NCBI GenBank assembly: GCA_026003015.1
Contig: BPGL01000001.1
Location: forward strand, 838,913-902,912
Source of the DNA: Actinomycetota bacterium
GTDB lineage: Bacteria; Actinomycetota; UBA4738; HRBIN12
Reading direction: 5' to 3'
DNA length: 64,000 nucleotides
Position numbers and translations under genes: made by a program. The notes beneath the pieces are model-generated. The model had not been told where the DNA came from and made no database searches. It saw nothing but the letters and a program-made list of their open reading frames with translations. This document shows, piece after piece, positions 7,592 through 16,662 of this stretch. How positions within the stretch are numbered: the stretch's first letter is position 1; each line of letters starts with the position of its first letter.

Positions 7592-8665
7592 ATGCGGATG
7601 CGACGGATCGGGATCATCGTGACGGCGATCGCCCTGGTCGGGGTGGCCTGTGGGGGCGGCGGCGGGGGCGGGGGCGCCGGGGCGCCCACCGAGCTCAACG
7701 CGCTCGTCTGGTGCGACCACACCGACCCCGAGCTCCTGCGGCCGTTCGAGGAGGCCAACGGAGTCAAGGTGAACGTCAAGGACTACGAGGGAACCGGGGT
7801 GGCGCTCGGGATCCTCGAGCAGTCCCAACCCGGCGACTGGGACGTGTTCGTCGTCGACTCGGTGGACGTGCCGCGGGTGGCCCAGGCGGGCTGGCTCGCG
7901 CCGCTCGACCCCAACGACTTCCCGTGGGACGACTTCTTCCCCGAGGTGCGGATGCCCGAGATGCACTACGTCGACGACACGCTGTACGCGGTCCCGGAGA
8001 AGTTCGGCTACAACACGATCGCCTACAACAGCGAGAAGGTCGACCCCGAGGACATGCGGGACCTCCAGTCGCTGTGGGACCCCACCTATCGCGGGCGCAT
8101 CGCCGTGTACGACTACTACATCCCGACGATGGAGCTCGTCGCGATCGCCCTCGGGATCGAGCCGAGCGAGATCACCGAGGACGACCTGCCAGCGATCGCC
8201 GACAAGCTCGCGGAGCTCAAGGAGCAGGCGGCGCTCACCGGGGACGTCGTCACGACCCAGACGGCGCTGGCGACCGGGGAGGTCGACATCATCGTCGGCG
8301 GCGGCGAGTACGTGACGGCGGTGCTGGAGAGCGAGAACCCGGCCCTCGACTGGGTCCTCCCCGACCAGGGCGGGATCCGCTGGCAGCAGGCGATCGGGGT
8401 CGTCGCGACCTCCGAGAAGAAGGACCTCGCCACGAAGTTCGTCCAGTACATCGTGAGCCCCGAAGGGCAGGCGCGGCTCGCGACCTCGTCGTGCTACTGG
8501 GCCATGCCGGCGAACTCGAAGGCGCCCCTCAGCGCGGAGGAGAAGGAGATCCTGCGCTGGGACGAACAGCCCGGCTTCATCGCGAACTCCGATCCCTACT
8601 TCATCCCCGATCCCGAGCTCGATCGCAAGATGCTCGACGTGTGGACGGAGTTCCTCGGAGGGTGA
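7592..8665 (+). CDS. potD: Spermidine/putrescine-type ABC transporter substrate-binding lipoprotein
   Basis: This 357-residue protein starts with a lipoprotein signal peptide (MRMRRIGIIVTAIALVGVAC). After the lipidated Cys comes a Gly-rich linker. The mature part resembles PotD/PotF-type binding proteins: NALVWCDHTDPELLRPFEEANGVKV, WDVFVVDSVDVPRVAQAGWLAPLD, YAVPEKFGYNTIAYN and LATGEVDIIVGGGEYV. It should capture substrate outside the membrane and hand it to the two permeases encoded next. Polyamine as ligand is inferred from family and gene order; related proteins bind other small cations. The stop overlaps the next start (GTGA), so the operon is translationally coupled. Confidence 0.82.
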   Translation: MRMRRIGIIVTAIALVGVACGGGGGGGGAGAPTELNALVWCDHTDPELLRPFEEANGVKVNVKDYEGTGVALGILEQSQPGDWDVFVVDSVDVPRVAQAGWLAPLDPNDFPWDDFFPEVRMPEMHYVDDTLYAVPEKFGYNTIAYNSEKVDPEDMRDLQSLWDPTYRGRIAVYDYYIPTMELVAIALGIEPSEITEDDLPAIADKLAELKEQAALTGDVVTTQTALATGEVDIIVGGGEYVTAVLESENPALDWVLPDQGGIRWQQAIGVVATSEKKDLATKFVQYIVSPEGQARLATSSCYWAMPANSKAPLSAEEKEILRWDEQPGFIANSDPYFIPDPELDRKMLDVWTEFLGG

Positions 8666-9516
8666 CCGAAGAAGGGAGGTCCACCGCGCGGGGCTGGGCC
8701 TTCGCCGGCCCGGCCCTCGCGTGGACGCTCGTCTTCTTCGTCGTTCCGATGGCGCTGGTGCTCGCGTACAGCGGGTTCCGACGGATCGGAGGGTCGCTCG
8801 AGACCACGCTGTCCCTCGCGAACTACGAACGGGCCCTGGGAACGCCGGTCTTCCGCTCCGCGCTCGCGAACTCGATCGAGGTCGGCCTGCTCACGGTCGC
8901 GGTGAGCGTCCTCGTGGCCTACCCGGCGGCCTACCTGCTCGCCTACCGCGTCCCGGCGCGCTGGGGACGGCTCCTGCTCGCGCTCGCGGTGCTCCCGTTC
9001 TGGACCTCCTACGTCGTCCGCTCCTACAGCTGGCTCCTCGTCCTGGCGCGTGAGGGCGTTGTCAACCGCGCCCTCCTCGGGCTCGGCGTCGTCCAGGAGC
9101 CGATCACGCTGGCGAACACGCGGACGGCGACGGTGATCGGGTTCGTCCACTTCTTCACGATGCTCATGACCCTCACGATCTACGCGAGTCTCGTTCAGAT
9201 CCCGGCCTCCTACCGCAAGGCCGCGCGCGATCTCGGCGCGTCGGGGTGGCGAACGCTCGTGCACGTCACGCTGCCGCTCAGCGTGCCGGGCGTCGTGGTC
9301 GGAGCGTTCCTCACGTTCGTGCTGGCGATCGGCGACTACATCACGCCGCAGATCCTCGGAGGAGCACGCGAGCTGCTCCTGCCCCAGGCGATCATGCTCC
9401 AGGTGCAGCGAACCGGCGACTTCCCGATGGCGGCCGCCCTCAGCGTCGTCCTGCTCGCGGTCATCGCGGTCGCCTACGTGCCGGCGGCCCGCAGGTTCAG
9501 CCTGGTCACGCGATGA
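8662..9516 (+). CDS. potB: ABC transporter permease, PotB-like
   Basis: This 284-residue protein has about six membrane helices and the EAA loop ASYRKAARDLGASGWRTLVHVTLPLSVPGVVVG, which docks on the ATPase. The segment LPFWTSYVVRSYSWLLVL is characteristic of PotB-type permeases. The GTG start at 8662 lies inside the stop of the binding-protein gene (GTGA), and the stop overlaps the next ATG (ATGA). It pairs with the following permease to form the membrane channel of the importer. Confidence 0.87.
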   Translation: MTEEGRSTARGWAFAGPALAWTLVFFVVPMALVLAYSGFRRIGGSLETTLSLANYERALGTPVFRSALANSIEVGLLTVAVSVLVAYPAAYLLAYRVPARWGRLLLALAVLPFWTSYVVRSYSWLLVLAREGVVNRALLGLGVVQEPITLANTRTATVIGFVHFFTMLMTLTIYASLVQIPASYRKAARDLGASGWRTLVHVTLPLSVPGVVVGAFLTFVLAIGDYITPQILGGARELLLPQAIMLQVQRTGDFPMAAALSVVLLAVIAVAYVPAARRFSLVTR

Positions 9517-10304
9517 GACGCCTGGGGACCATCGTCACGGTCGTCTACCTCGCGCTGGTGTACGCGTTCATCTTCTTGCCCGTCGCGACGCTGATGCTCT
9601 TCTCCTTCCAGGACGGTCTGGTGCCGGTGCCGCCGTTCCGCGGCCCGTCGCTGCGGTGGTACGCCTCGTTGCTCGCCAACGAGCGGATGACGGCCGCCCT
9701 TCGCAACTCGGTCGTCGTGGGCCTGGGCTCGGCCGCGATGGCGACGCTGCTCGGCTTCCTCGCCGCCTACGGTCTCGCCCGTTTCCGCCCCGCAGCCGCC
9801 CGGGCGATCCGAGCCCTGCTGATCGCTCCGATCGGCGTCTCGTACCTCGTCATCGGGCTCGGGCTGTCGATCGGCGCGAACGAGCTCGGGATCGGCCGGT
9901 CGCTCGGGCTCGTCACGATCGGCCACGTCGTGATCAACCTGCCGCTCGCCTTCGCGGTGGTGCTCAGCCAGATGAGCGAGCACCACGAACATCTCGAGCG
10001 CGCGGCGCGCGACCTCGGCGCCTCCGAGCCGAAGGTCCTCGGGCTCGTCACGGTGCCCGTGGTGCTCCCCGGACTGCTGGCCGCCTTCGCGCTGTGCTTC
10101 ACGTTGTCGTGGGACGAGTTCGTGATCGCGCTGCTCCTGTCCCGCTTCGACGTGACCCTCCCGGTGGAGATCTGGTCGGCGCTTCGAACCGGCCTCGATC
10201 CCGAGACGAACGCCGTGGGCACCCTGGTGTTCGCGCTGTCGGTCGGACTGCTGGCCGCCACCGCGCTGGCGATCGCGCGGCTCGGACGTCGCAGGAGCGC
10301 CTGA
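9513..10304 (+). CDS. potC: ABC transporter permease, PotC-like
   Basis: This 263-residue polytopic protein is the second permease of the importer. It has the N-terminal helix typical of PotC, the loop FSFQDGLVPVPPFRGPSLRWYASLL, and the EAA motif HLERAARDLGASEPKVLGLVTVPVVLPGL. The segment TLSWDEFVIALLLS is typical of polyamine permeases. Its ATG overlaps the preceding stop by 4 nt. The next gene starts 1 nt after this stop. Confidence 0.87.
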   Translation: MRRLGTIVTVVYLALVYAFIFLPVATLMLFSFQDGLVPVPPFRGPSLRWYASLLANERMTAALRNSVVVGLGSAAMATLLGFLAAYGLARFRPAAARAIRALLIAPIGVSYLVIGLGLSIGANELGIGRSLGLVTIGHVVINLPLAFAVVLSQMSEHHEHLERAARDLGASEPKVLGLVTVPVVLPGLLAAFALCFTLSWDEFVIALLLSRFDVTLPVEIWSALRTGLDPETNAVGTLVFALSVGLLAATALAIARLGRRRSA

Positions 10305-10305
10305 G

Positions 10306-11382
10306 GTGCGAGGCGCGCACGTCCGGGTCGAGGGCGTCTCCAAGCGCTACGGCGAGCAGGTGGCGCTGCACGAGGTCGACCTCGAGATCGACGCGGGCAG
10401 CTACGTCGTCGTCCTGGGGCCCTCCGGCAGCGGCAAGACCACGCTGCTGTCGATCCTCGGCGGGTTCACCCCGCCGACCACCGGCCGCGTGCTCGTCGAC
10501 GGCCGGGACGTTACGTTCGACCCGCCGGCACGGCGCCCGACGACGACCGTGTTCCAGGACTACGCCCTGTTCCCACACATGAACGTCGCGCGCAACGTGG
10601 GGTTCGGCCTCGCGATGCGCCGCGTCCCCCGAGACGAGCGACGCCGACGCGTGGAGGCGATGCTGGCGCTCGTGGGGCTCGAGGGCGCCGGCGACCGCGA
10701 CGTCGCGACGCTGTCGGGGGGTCAACGCCAGCGGGTCGCGCTCGCCCGCGCCCTCGTGGTCGAGCCACCGGTCCTCCTGCTCGACGAGCCCCTCGGCGCG
10801 CTGGACCTCAAGCTCCGCCGGCAGATGCAGGACGAGCTGGCTCGGATCCAGCGAACGATCGGCACGACCTTCGTGCACGTCACGCACGATCAGGAGGAGG
10901 CGATGGCGCTCGCCGACGCGGTCGTCGTGCTGAACGGAGGTCGGATCGAGGACCGGGGGCCGCCGGAACGCGTGTACCTGCAGCCCGGGTCGCGGTTCGC
11001 GGCCGGCTTCATGGGCGACAGCAACGTGCTCGAGGGCGTCGTGGCCGAGCGGACGCAAGACGCCGCGGTCGTCGAGACACCGCTCGGGCGCCTGCGCGTG
11101 CCGGCGGCGGCCCGCGCGGGCGAACGGGTCGCCGTCGCGATCCGGCCCGAGCACCTGCGGCTGGACGACGCCGGCGGGCTGTCGCTCGGACGGGGACAGC
11201 TGCGCGAGCGGCACTTCTACGGCACCTACCAGCGCTGTCGGGTCTCGATCGGCGAGCTCGACCTGCTCGTGTTCGCCCCGCCGACGGCGCGGCTCGCCCC
11301 CGACGCCGACGTGGCCCTATCGGTCGACCCCGCCGACGTCGTCGTGCTTCCCAGCGATGGGGGCGCGGGCACTACCCCCTAG
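10306..11382 (+). CDS. potA: ABC transporter ATP-binding protein, PotA-like
   Basis: This 358-residue ATPase energises the importer. Walker A is GPSGSGKT (38-45), the signature is LSGGQ (136-140), Walker B ends in Asp160-Glu161 (LLLDEPLGALD), and the switch His is in VHVTHDQEEA. A C-terminal TOBE-type beta domain follows (about 240-355, including VAIRPEHLRL). The start is a GTG one base after the potC stop. The order of binding protein, two permeases and ATPase is a complete importer. The gene ends 2 bp from the convergent cyclase-family gene. Confidence 0.9.
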   Translation: MRGAHVRVEGVSKRYGEQVALHEVDLEIDAGSYVVVLGPSGSGKTTLLSILGGFTPPTTGRVLVDGRDVTFDPPARRPTTTVFQDYALFPHMNVARNVGFGLAMRRVPRDERRRRVEAMLALVGLEGAGDRDVATLSGGQRQRVALARALVVEPPVLLLDEPLGALDLKLRRQMQDELARIQRTIGTTFVHVTHDQEEAMALADAVVVLNGGRIEDRGPPERVYLQPGSRFAAGFMGDSNVLEGVVAERTQDAAVVETPLGRLRVPAAARAGERVAVAIRPEHLRLDDAGGLSLGRGQLRERHFYGTYQRCRVSIGELDLLVFAPPTARLAPDADVALSVDPADVVVLPSDGGAGTTP

Positions 11383-11384
11383 GG

Positions 11385-12080
11385 TCACTGCGTGCCGGCG
11401 AGGAACCCTCGGTCGATCGCGACCGCGCGCACCGGAGCGCCGTCGGCCCCGGGGATCCGCAGCGGCAGCACGCTCAGGATCGGATCGGCGAGGTGGGCGA
11501 GCCGTTCCAGGCCGGTGAGGTTCTCGACGATCACGGCGCCGACCCCGAGCAGCTCCCGGTGCGCGTCGAAGCGGATCGTCGACAGGTCCGACGGCGTCGC
11601 GTCGACGTTCAGCGCGTCGATCCCGACCGTGCGAACGCCGGCCTGCGCGATCCGGCGCGCCGCCTCGGCGCCGAGCCACGGGTGGGCCCGGTAGCGCTCC
11701 GGGTCTTCGACGTAGGCCGACCAGCCCGTGTGCAGCACGAGGATCACCCCGGGCCGAAGCCGCCCGCGCACCGGTTCGAGGTCGTCCCACCCGATCTCCG
11801 CCTCCGGACCGAGGTGGCGGAGATCCGCCAGGACCGCGGGGCCGAGGAACCGATCGAGCGGGAGTTCGTCGAGCCCAGGCCCGTCGGGGAGCACGTGCGA
11901 GGGGGCGTCCACGTGGGTCCCGCTCTGCGATCCCAGGTGCAGGCGCAGGACGTCCACGCCGTCGCGCGCGATCGTCAGGGCCGGCTCGACCACCACCTCG
12001 GGGTCGCCGGGGAAGACGGTCATCCCCGTGCGGATCGGAAGCGACAGATCCACGATCGCGGCGCCGGCCGCGGCGGTCAT
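11385..12080 (-). CDS. Cyclase-family metal-dependent hydrolase (kynurenine formamidase-like)
   Basis: This 231-residue protein belongs to the putative cyclase family, which hydrolyses formamides, esters or lactones using zinc or manganese. The family motif is SGTHVDAPSHV, with metal-binding His and Asp, preceded by LSLPIRTGMTVFPGDPEV. A second conserved segment is VGIDALNVDATPSD. Substrate is unknown; no tryptophan-catabolic gene is adjacent. Its ATG overlaps the OsmC stop (ATGA), so the two are co-translated. Confidence 0.82.
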   Translation of the reverse strand: MTAAAGAAIVDLSLPIRTGMTVFPGDPEVVVEPALTIARDGVDVLRLHLGSQSGTHVDAPSHVLPDGPGLDELPLDRFLGPAVLADLRHLGPEAEIGWDDLEPVRGRLRPGVILVLHTGWSAYVEDPERYRAHPWLGAEAARRIAQAGVRTVGIDALNVDATPSDLSTIRFDAHRELLGVGAVIVENLTGLERLAHLADPILSVLPLRIPGADGAPVRAVAIDRGFLAGTQ

Positions 12081-12505
12081 GCGAGCCGAGCCGTGACCGA
12101 GAGCTCGACGTTGCCGGCGAGCGCACGGGAGACGGGGCAGCCCTCCTTCGCCTGGGCCGCGTGCTCGGCGAACGCCTGCGGGTCCAGACCCGGGACCCGG
12201 CCGTCGACCGTGAGGGCGGAGGCCGTGATCCCGGTGCCCGGAACGAACGTGACGGTCGCCGAGACCGACAGCTCCTCGGCCGGGGTGCCGGCCTTCGCCA
12301 GGCGTAGGGACAGCGCCATGGAGAAGCACGCGGCGTGCGCGGCCGCGAGGAGCTCCTCCGGGGTGGTGAGGCCGCCCTCCTCGCCGGTGCGCGCCTTCCA
12401 GGTCACGGGCAGTCCTCCGAACGCGCCGCTGCCCACGCGCTCGAGGCTGCCCCGTCCGGACTCGAGGTCGCCTCGCCAGATCACCTGCGCCGTGCTGTCC
12501 GCCAT
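12077..12505 (-). CDS. OsmC-family peroxiredoxin
   Basis: This 142-residue protein has the two redox cysteines of OsmC/Ohr proteins: Cys60 in LLAAAHAACFSMAL and Cys123 in AKEGCPVSRAL. The N-terminal segment VIWRGDLESGRG and the TPEELL motif are also typical of the OsmC branch. It should reduce organic hydroperoxides in the cytoplasm. It leads a two-gene operon with the cyclase-family hydrolase and has its own promoter with TAGCCT. Confidence 0.88.
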   Translation of the reverse strand: MADSTAQVIWRGDLESGRGSLERVGSGAFGGLPVTWKARTGEEGGLTTPEELLAAAHAACFSMALSLRLAKAGTPAEELSVSATVTFVPGTGITASALTVDGRVPGLDPQAFAEHAAQAKEGCPVSRALAGNVELSVTARLA

Positions 12506-12536
12506 CGTCGCCTCCGCCGTTCCAGCCGTCGCCGGC

Positions 12537-12566
12537 AGGCTAGGGGCCGCGAGCGATCGTCGGCAA
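12537..12566 (-). promoter_or_regulatory. Promoter of the osmC-cyclase operon
   Basis: On the minus strand TTGCCG (12561-12566), an 18-nt spacer, and TAGCCT (12537-12542) precede the OsmC ATG by about 30 nt, with a GGAGG site in the leader. Confidence 0.45.
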
Positions 12567-12575
12567 CCGCGCGCG

Positions 12576-14060
12576 TCAGCGGGTCTGCGGGAACCCCAGG
12601 TCGACGGCGGAGGTCCGCGGGTCGGGCCAGCGCGCCGTCACCACCTTCGACCGCGTGTAGAAGGCGATCCCCTCCGGCCCGTACATGTGTTGGTCGCCGA
12701 ACAGGCTCGCCTTCCAGCCCCCGAAGCTGTAGTAGCTCACCGGCACCGGGATCGGGACGTTGATCCCGACCATCCCGACGTTGACCTCGAACTGGAAGGC
12801 ACGCGCCACGCCGCCGTCGCGGGTGAACAGCGCGACCCCGTTGCCGTATGGGTTGTCCTTGATCAGGCGCACGCCCTCGTCGTAGGAGTCGACCCGCACG
12901 ACCGACAGGACCGGCCCGAAGATCTCGTCGCGGTAGCAGCGCATGTCGGGGCGCACGTGGTCGAGCAGGCTCGGACGGAGGAAGAACCCCTGCTCCGGCA
13001 CGCCTTCGCGCCCGTCCACGACCACCGTCGCACCCTCCTGCGGAGCGCCGGCGACGTAGCCCGCCACGCGATCGCGGTGCTCTGCGGTGATCAACGGTCC
13101 CATCTCGGCCTCGGGGTCACTCGCCGGACCGACGCGCACGCTCGGGATCCGCTCGGCGATCTTCGCGACGAGCTCGTCGGCGATCGAGCGCACCGCGACG
13201 ACGACGCTCACCGCCATGCAGCGCTCCCCCGCGGATCCGTACGCGGCGCCGACCGCGGCGTCGGCGGCCATGTCGAGGTCGGCGTCGGGCAACACGAGCA
13301 TGTGGTTCTTCGCTCCGCCGAGCGCCTGGACCCGCTTGCCGTTGCGCGTCGCCGTCTCGTACACGTAGCGGGCGACCGGCGTGGACCCGACGAAGGAGAC
13401 CGCCGCGACGTCCGGATGCTCCAAGATCCGGTCGACCGCGACCCGGTCGCCCTGGATCACGTTGAAGCAGCCGTCGGGCAGCCCCGCCTGCTTCAGGAGC
13501 TCGGCGAGGAACAACGAGGTCGACGGGTCCTTCTCCGAGGGCTTGAGGACGAAGGTGTTGCCGCACGCGAGGGCGTTCGCGAACATCCACATCGGGACCA
13601 TCGCGGGGAAGTTGAAGGGCGTGATCCCGGCCACGACCCCCAGGGGCTGGCGGATCTGGTAGACGTCGACCCCCGTCGAGACCTGCTCGCTGTAGCCGCC
13701 CTTGAGGAGGTTCGGGATCCCGCAGGCGAACTCGACGTTCTCCAGGCCGCGCGCCACCTCGCCGAGCGCGTCGGACAGCACCTTGCCGTGCTCCTGCCCG
13801 ATGATCGAGGCGATCTCCTTGCGGTTGGCCTCGACGAGCTCTCGGAGGTTGAACATCACCTCGGAGCGGCGTGCCAGGCTCGTCGAGCGCCACCCCCAGA
13901 ACGCCTCGGCCGCCACGGCGACGGCCCGGTCGACCTCCTCGACGCTCGCGAAGGCGACCTCGGCCTGCACCTCGCCGGTCGCCGGATCGTAGACGGGCCC
14001 CCGGCGCCCGGAGGTGCCCTCCACGACCTCGCCGTCGATCCAGTGTCCGATCGTCCTCAT
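12576..14060 (-). CDS. mmsA: CoA-acylating methylmalonate-semialdehyde dehydrogenase
   Basis: This 494-residue aldehyde dehydrogenase matches MmsA, which converts methylmalonate semialdehyde to propionyl-CoA (and malonate semialdehyde to acetyl-CoA) in valine and inositol breakdown. The N-terminus HWIDGEVVEGTSGRRGPVYDPATGE and the motifs GITPFNFPAMVPMWMFANAL, GGAKNHMLVLPDAD and AYGSAGERCMAVSV (catalytic Cys) are diagnostic of this ALDH6 branch. The ATG at 14060 gives the standard N-terminus; a TACCAT box lies about 30 nt upstream. No other valine-pathway gene is adjacent. Confidence 0.92.
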   Translation of the reverse strand: MRTIGHWIDGEVVEGTSGRRGPVYDPATGEVQAEVAFASVEEVDRAVAVAAEAFWGWRSTSLARRSEVMFNLRELVEANRKEIASIIGQEHGKVLSDALGEVARGLENVEFACGIPNLLKGGYSEQVSTGVDVYQIRQPLGVVAGITPFNFPAMVPMWMFANALACGNTFVLKPSEKDPSTSLFLAELLKQAGLPDGCFNVIQGDRVAVDRILEHPDVAAVSFVGSTPVARYVYETATRNGKRVQALGGAKNHMLVLPDADLDMAADAAVGAAYGSAGERCMAVSVVVAVRSIADELVAKIAERIPSVRVGPASDPEAEMGPLITAEHRDRVAGYVAGAPQEGATVVVDGREGVPEQGFFLRPSLLDHVRPDMRCYRDEIFGPVLSVVRVDSYDEGVRLIKDNPYGNGVALFTRDGGVARAFQFEVNVGMVGINVPIPVPVSYYSFGGWKASLFGDQHMYGPEGIAFYTRSKVVTARWPDPRTSAVDLGFPQTR

Positions 14061-14117
14061 CGCGCAACCCCCCGCCGTCGTCGCCACCGATGGTAGCGAG
14101 CCCGCCAGACGGGCGGC

Positions 14118-15242
14118 TCAGACGGCCCGCAGCTTCGCGCTCGTCGGACGGCTGAGGGAGCCGGGCAGCACCACGACGAACCGCGCCCCGCCCCCGGGGC
14201 GGTCCTCCACGTGGGCGCTGCCGCCGTGCAGCTCGGCGAAACGCCGAACGAGCGAGAGGCCGATCCCGACGCCGCCGCGGGAGCCATCGGCCTGCTCGAA
14301 CGGCTCGAAGACCCGATCCTTGAGGGCGTCGGCGACGCCGGGCCCCTCGTCCTCGACGATGACGTGCACGCCGCCGTCGCCCGCGTCCACGCGGACCCGG
14401 ATCGGCGTGCCCGGTGGGGTGTGGCACCCGGCGTTGGACAGGAGGTTCTCCAGGATGCGCTCGACCTTCGCGGGATCGACCGAGACGAGCACGTGGTCAG
14501 CCTCGACACGGACCGGGTGCCCGGTGAGGGCGGGGCTCTCGCTCACGATCCTGTGCGCCAGCTCACCGACGTCGGTCGGTCGCCGATCGGGCTGGAGCTG
14601 CCCGCGCTTCAGCCGGTCGAGGTCGAGCAGGTCCTCGACGAGGCGGTTCGCCTTGCGGCCCGCCTGCTCGATCACCCCGAGCAGGTCATCGACCTCGCGC
14701 TCGGACAGCCCGAGCTCGTCGGCGCGACGGATCGTCTGGATCGCGCCGAGGATCCCCGCCAGCGGGCCCTTCAGGTCGTGGGAGACGGCGTGCAGCAGCG
14801 TGTTCTTCAGCTCGTTCAGCTCGCGCAGGTCGTCGGACTCCTCGACCTGATGGGCGATACGCAGCCGCTGGCTCGCGATCAGCTCCTTCAGGGTCGACAG
14901 CATCCAGACGACGAGAGCCAGGACGGACAGCCACATGAGCGCGTTCCATGACGGGACGATCGCGTCGGAGTCTCCGTAGCCACGGATCCCCGCCACCTGG
15001 GTCGCCACCGCCGCGAGGCCCGCGATCGCAAGCCCCCAGCGCCGTCCGACGTTCCAGGTCACGAGCAGCACCGGCATCAGGTACAGGGGGGCGAGGAACG
15101 CGCCCGGGCCGGTGAGGAGGTCGACGACGCCGGTCGCGACGACGAAGGTCGAGCCGACGGCCAGGACGAACCATGCAGGTCGGCCGTCGAAGAAGGCCTC
15201 GATCGGCAGCACGCGCTCACGCGCGGGGTCGAACGCACCCAT
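14118..15242 (-). CDS. Membrane sensor histidine kinase (orphan)
   Basis: This 374-residue protein has an N-terminal membrane module of about four hydrophobic helices (residues 22-118) resembling MASE-like sensors. A HisKA domain follows with His155 in HAVSHDLKGPL, then a HATPase domain with N-box ENLLSNAG, DEGPGV, FEPFEQ and GIGLSLVRRFAELHGG. It should autophosphorylate and signal to a response regulator, but none is adjacent. The nearest regulator gene is at 50260-50940, which is LuxR-type and not an obvious partner. It is transcribed alone. Confidence 0.88.
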   Translation of the reverse strand: MGAFDPARERVLPIEAFFDGRPAWFVLAVGSTFVVATGVVDLLTGPGAFLAPLYLMPVLLVTWNVGRRWGLAIAGLAAVATQVAGIRGYGDSDAIVPSWNALMWLSVLALVVWMLSTLKELIASQRLRIAHQVEESDDLRELNELKNTLLHAVSHDLKGPLAGILGAIQTIRRADELGLSEREVDDLLGVIEQAGRKANRLVEDLLDLDRLKRGQLQPDRRPTDVGELAHRIVSESPALTGHPVRVEADHVLVSVDPAKVERILENLLSNAGCHTPPGTPIRVRVDAGDGGVHVIVEDEGPGVADALKDRVFEPFEQADGSRGGVGIGLSLVRRFAELHGGSAHVEDRPGGGARFVVVLPGSLSRPTSAKLRAV

Positions 15243-15336
15243 CGTGGGGTTCCTCGGCCGGCCTCTCCCCTACCTTGAGCCGGGTAGGGGGCGGCCCCAG
15301 CCCTGGGGTCGCCGCCGGCCGCGGGAGGCTCCGACT

Positions 15337-15936
15337 TCAGACGAGGAGCTCCCGCAGAGCTCGGAACGCCCGGCCCCGGTGGCTGATCCGATCCTTCTCC
15401 TCGGGGGCGAGCTCGGCCATCGTCCGCTCCCAGCCGGCCGGCTCGAAGATCGGGTCGTACCCGAACCCCCCGGAGCCGACCGGCGCCCGGCGCAGGACCC
15501 CCTCGCACACGCCCTCGGCCCATCGCTCGCCACCGTCGGGGAAGGCCAGCAGCGCGACGCAGCGGTACCGGGCGGTGCGTCCGGCCGACGGCACACCGCG
15601 GACGGCCTGCAGGAGCGCGCGCAGGTTCGCCTCGTCGCTCGCGCCCTCGCCGGCGAACCTCGCGCTTCGCGGCCCGGGGCCGCCCCCGAGCGCGTCGACC
15701 TCGATCCCGCTGTCGTCGGCGAGAGCCGGCAGGCCGAGCGCGCGGGCCGTGGCGTGCGCCTTCAACCGAGCGTTGCCGAGGTACGTCGCCTCGGTCTCGG
15801 CGACCGCGGGGAAGGCCGCGGGGTCGTGCGTTCGCACCGTTACCCACGTCACCGGCCAATCGGCGCAGATCCGCTCGAGCTCCCGAAGCTTGTGGGGGTT
15901 GCGCGTCGCGATCGCGATCGTCGCCGGGATCGCCAC
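15337..15936 (-). CDS. rdgB: RdgB/HAM1 non-canonical purine NTP pyrophosphatase
   Basis: This 199-residue enzyme hydrolyses dITP, XTP and related NTPs to monophosphates, keeping deaminated purines out of DNA and RNA. Motifs include IAIATRNPHKLREL at the N-terminus, ALADDSGIEVDALGGGPGPRSARFAG (metal-binding acidic loop) and the C-terminal FGYDPIFEP and SHRGRAFRAL segments. It follows rph by 3 nt and ends the murI-MBL-rph-rdgB operon, in the order known from Mycobacterium. Confidence 0.95.
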   Translation of the reverse strand: MAIPATIAIATRNPHKLRELERICADWPVTWVTVRTHDPAAFPAVAETEATYLGNARLKAHATARALGLPALADDSGIEVDALGGGPGPRSARFAGEGASDEANLRALLQAVRGVPSAGRTARYRCVALLAFPDGGERWAEGVCEGVLRRAPVGSGGFGYDPIFEPAGWERTMAELAPEEKDRISHRGRAFRALRELLV

Positions 15937-15939
15937 GCC

Positions 15940-16662
15940 TCAGCCTTCCGCGAGCGCGCGTTCCTGCACGGCGGACAGCGCCGCAACACCCCGGGCGCCG
16001 AGCTCGAGCAGCACCTCGAGGGTCGCTCGGTCGAACGGTCGGCCCTCCGCGGTCCCCTGGACCTCGACGAAGGCGCCCTCCCCCGTCATGACGACGTTGC
16101 AGTCCACCGACGCGGCGGCGTCCTCCTCGTAGGTGAGGTCGAGGACGCAGTCGCCGTCGAGGACCCCGACGGAGACGGCCGCGACCGAGCCGAGCAGGAG
16201 GTCGTCGGGCGCAAGCCCCTCGGCGGCCAGCCGGCGTAGCGCGAGGGCGAGCGCGAGGTAGCCGCCCGTGATCGAGGCACAGCGCGTCCCCCCGTCGGCC
16301 TGCAGGACGTCGCAGTCGATCGTGATCGTCCGCTCGCCGAGCCGATCGAGGTCGACGACGCTTCGGAGCGCTCGGCCGATCAGCCGCTGGATCTCTTGGG
16401 TGCGCCCGGCGGGTCGACCGCGGGCGACCTCCCGGGGCGTGCGCTCCAGGGTCGAGGCGGGCAGCATCGAGTACTCGCCGGTGACCCATCCCCGGCCCGA
16501 GCCCCGGAGCCACCGCGGCGCCTCCTCGGTGACCGTGGCGGCGCAGAGCACCCGCGTGTCCCCCATCGAGAACAGCACCGAACCGGCCGCCCACCGCTGG
16601 AAGCCGAGCTCGTAGGCGACAGGGCGAAGCTCGTCGGGCGCGCGCCCGTCGGAACGCGTCAC
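15940..16662 (-). CDS. rph: Ribonuclease PH
   Basis: This 240-residue phosphorolytic 3'-5' exoribonuclease trims tRNA 3' ends. Family segments are GSVLFSMGDTRVLCAATV, GWVTGEYSMLPAST, RTQEIQRLIGRALRSVVDL, TITIDCDVLQADGGTRCASITGGYLAL and DLTYEEDAAASVDCNVVMTG. The GTG at 16662 overlaps the stop of the upstream MBL gene (GTGA). Length is that of the family. Confidence 0.96.
   Translation of the reverse strand: MTRSDGRAPDELRPVAYELGFQRWAAGSVLFSMGDTRVLCAATVTEEAPRWLRGSGRGWVTGEYSMLPASTLERTPREVARGRPAGRTQEIQRLIGRALRSVVDLDRLGERTITIDCDVLQADGGTRCASITGGYLALALALRRLAAEGLAPDDLLLGSVAAVSVGVLDGDCVLDLTYEEDAAASVDCNVVMTGEGAFVEVQGTAEGRPFDRATLEVLLELGARGVAALSAVQERALAEG

Noticed and set aside
7655-7680. Glycine run after the lipobox of the binding protein as a sequencing artefact
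   Set aside because: Gly-rich linkers directly after the lipidated Cys are normal in actinobacterial lipoproteins, and the frame continues correctly.
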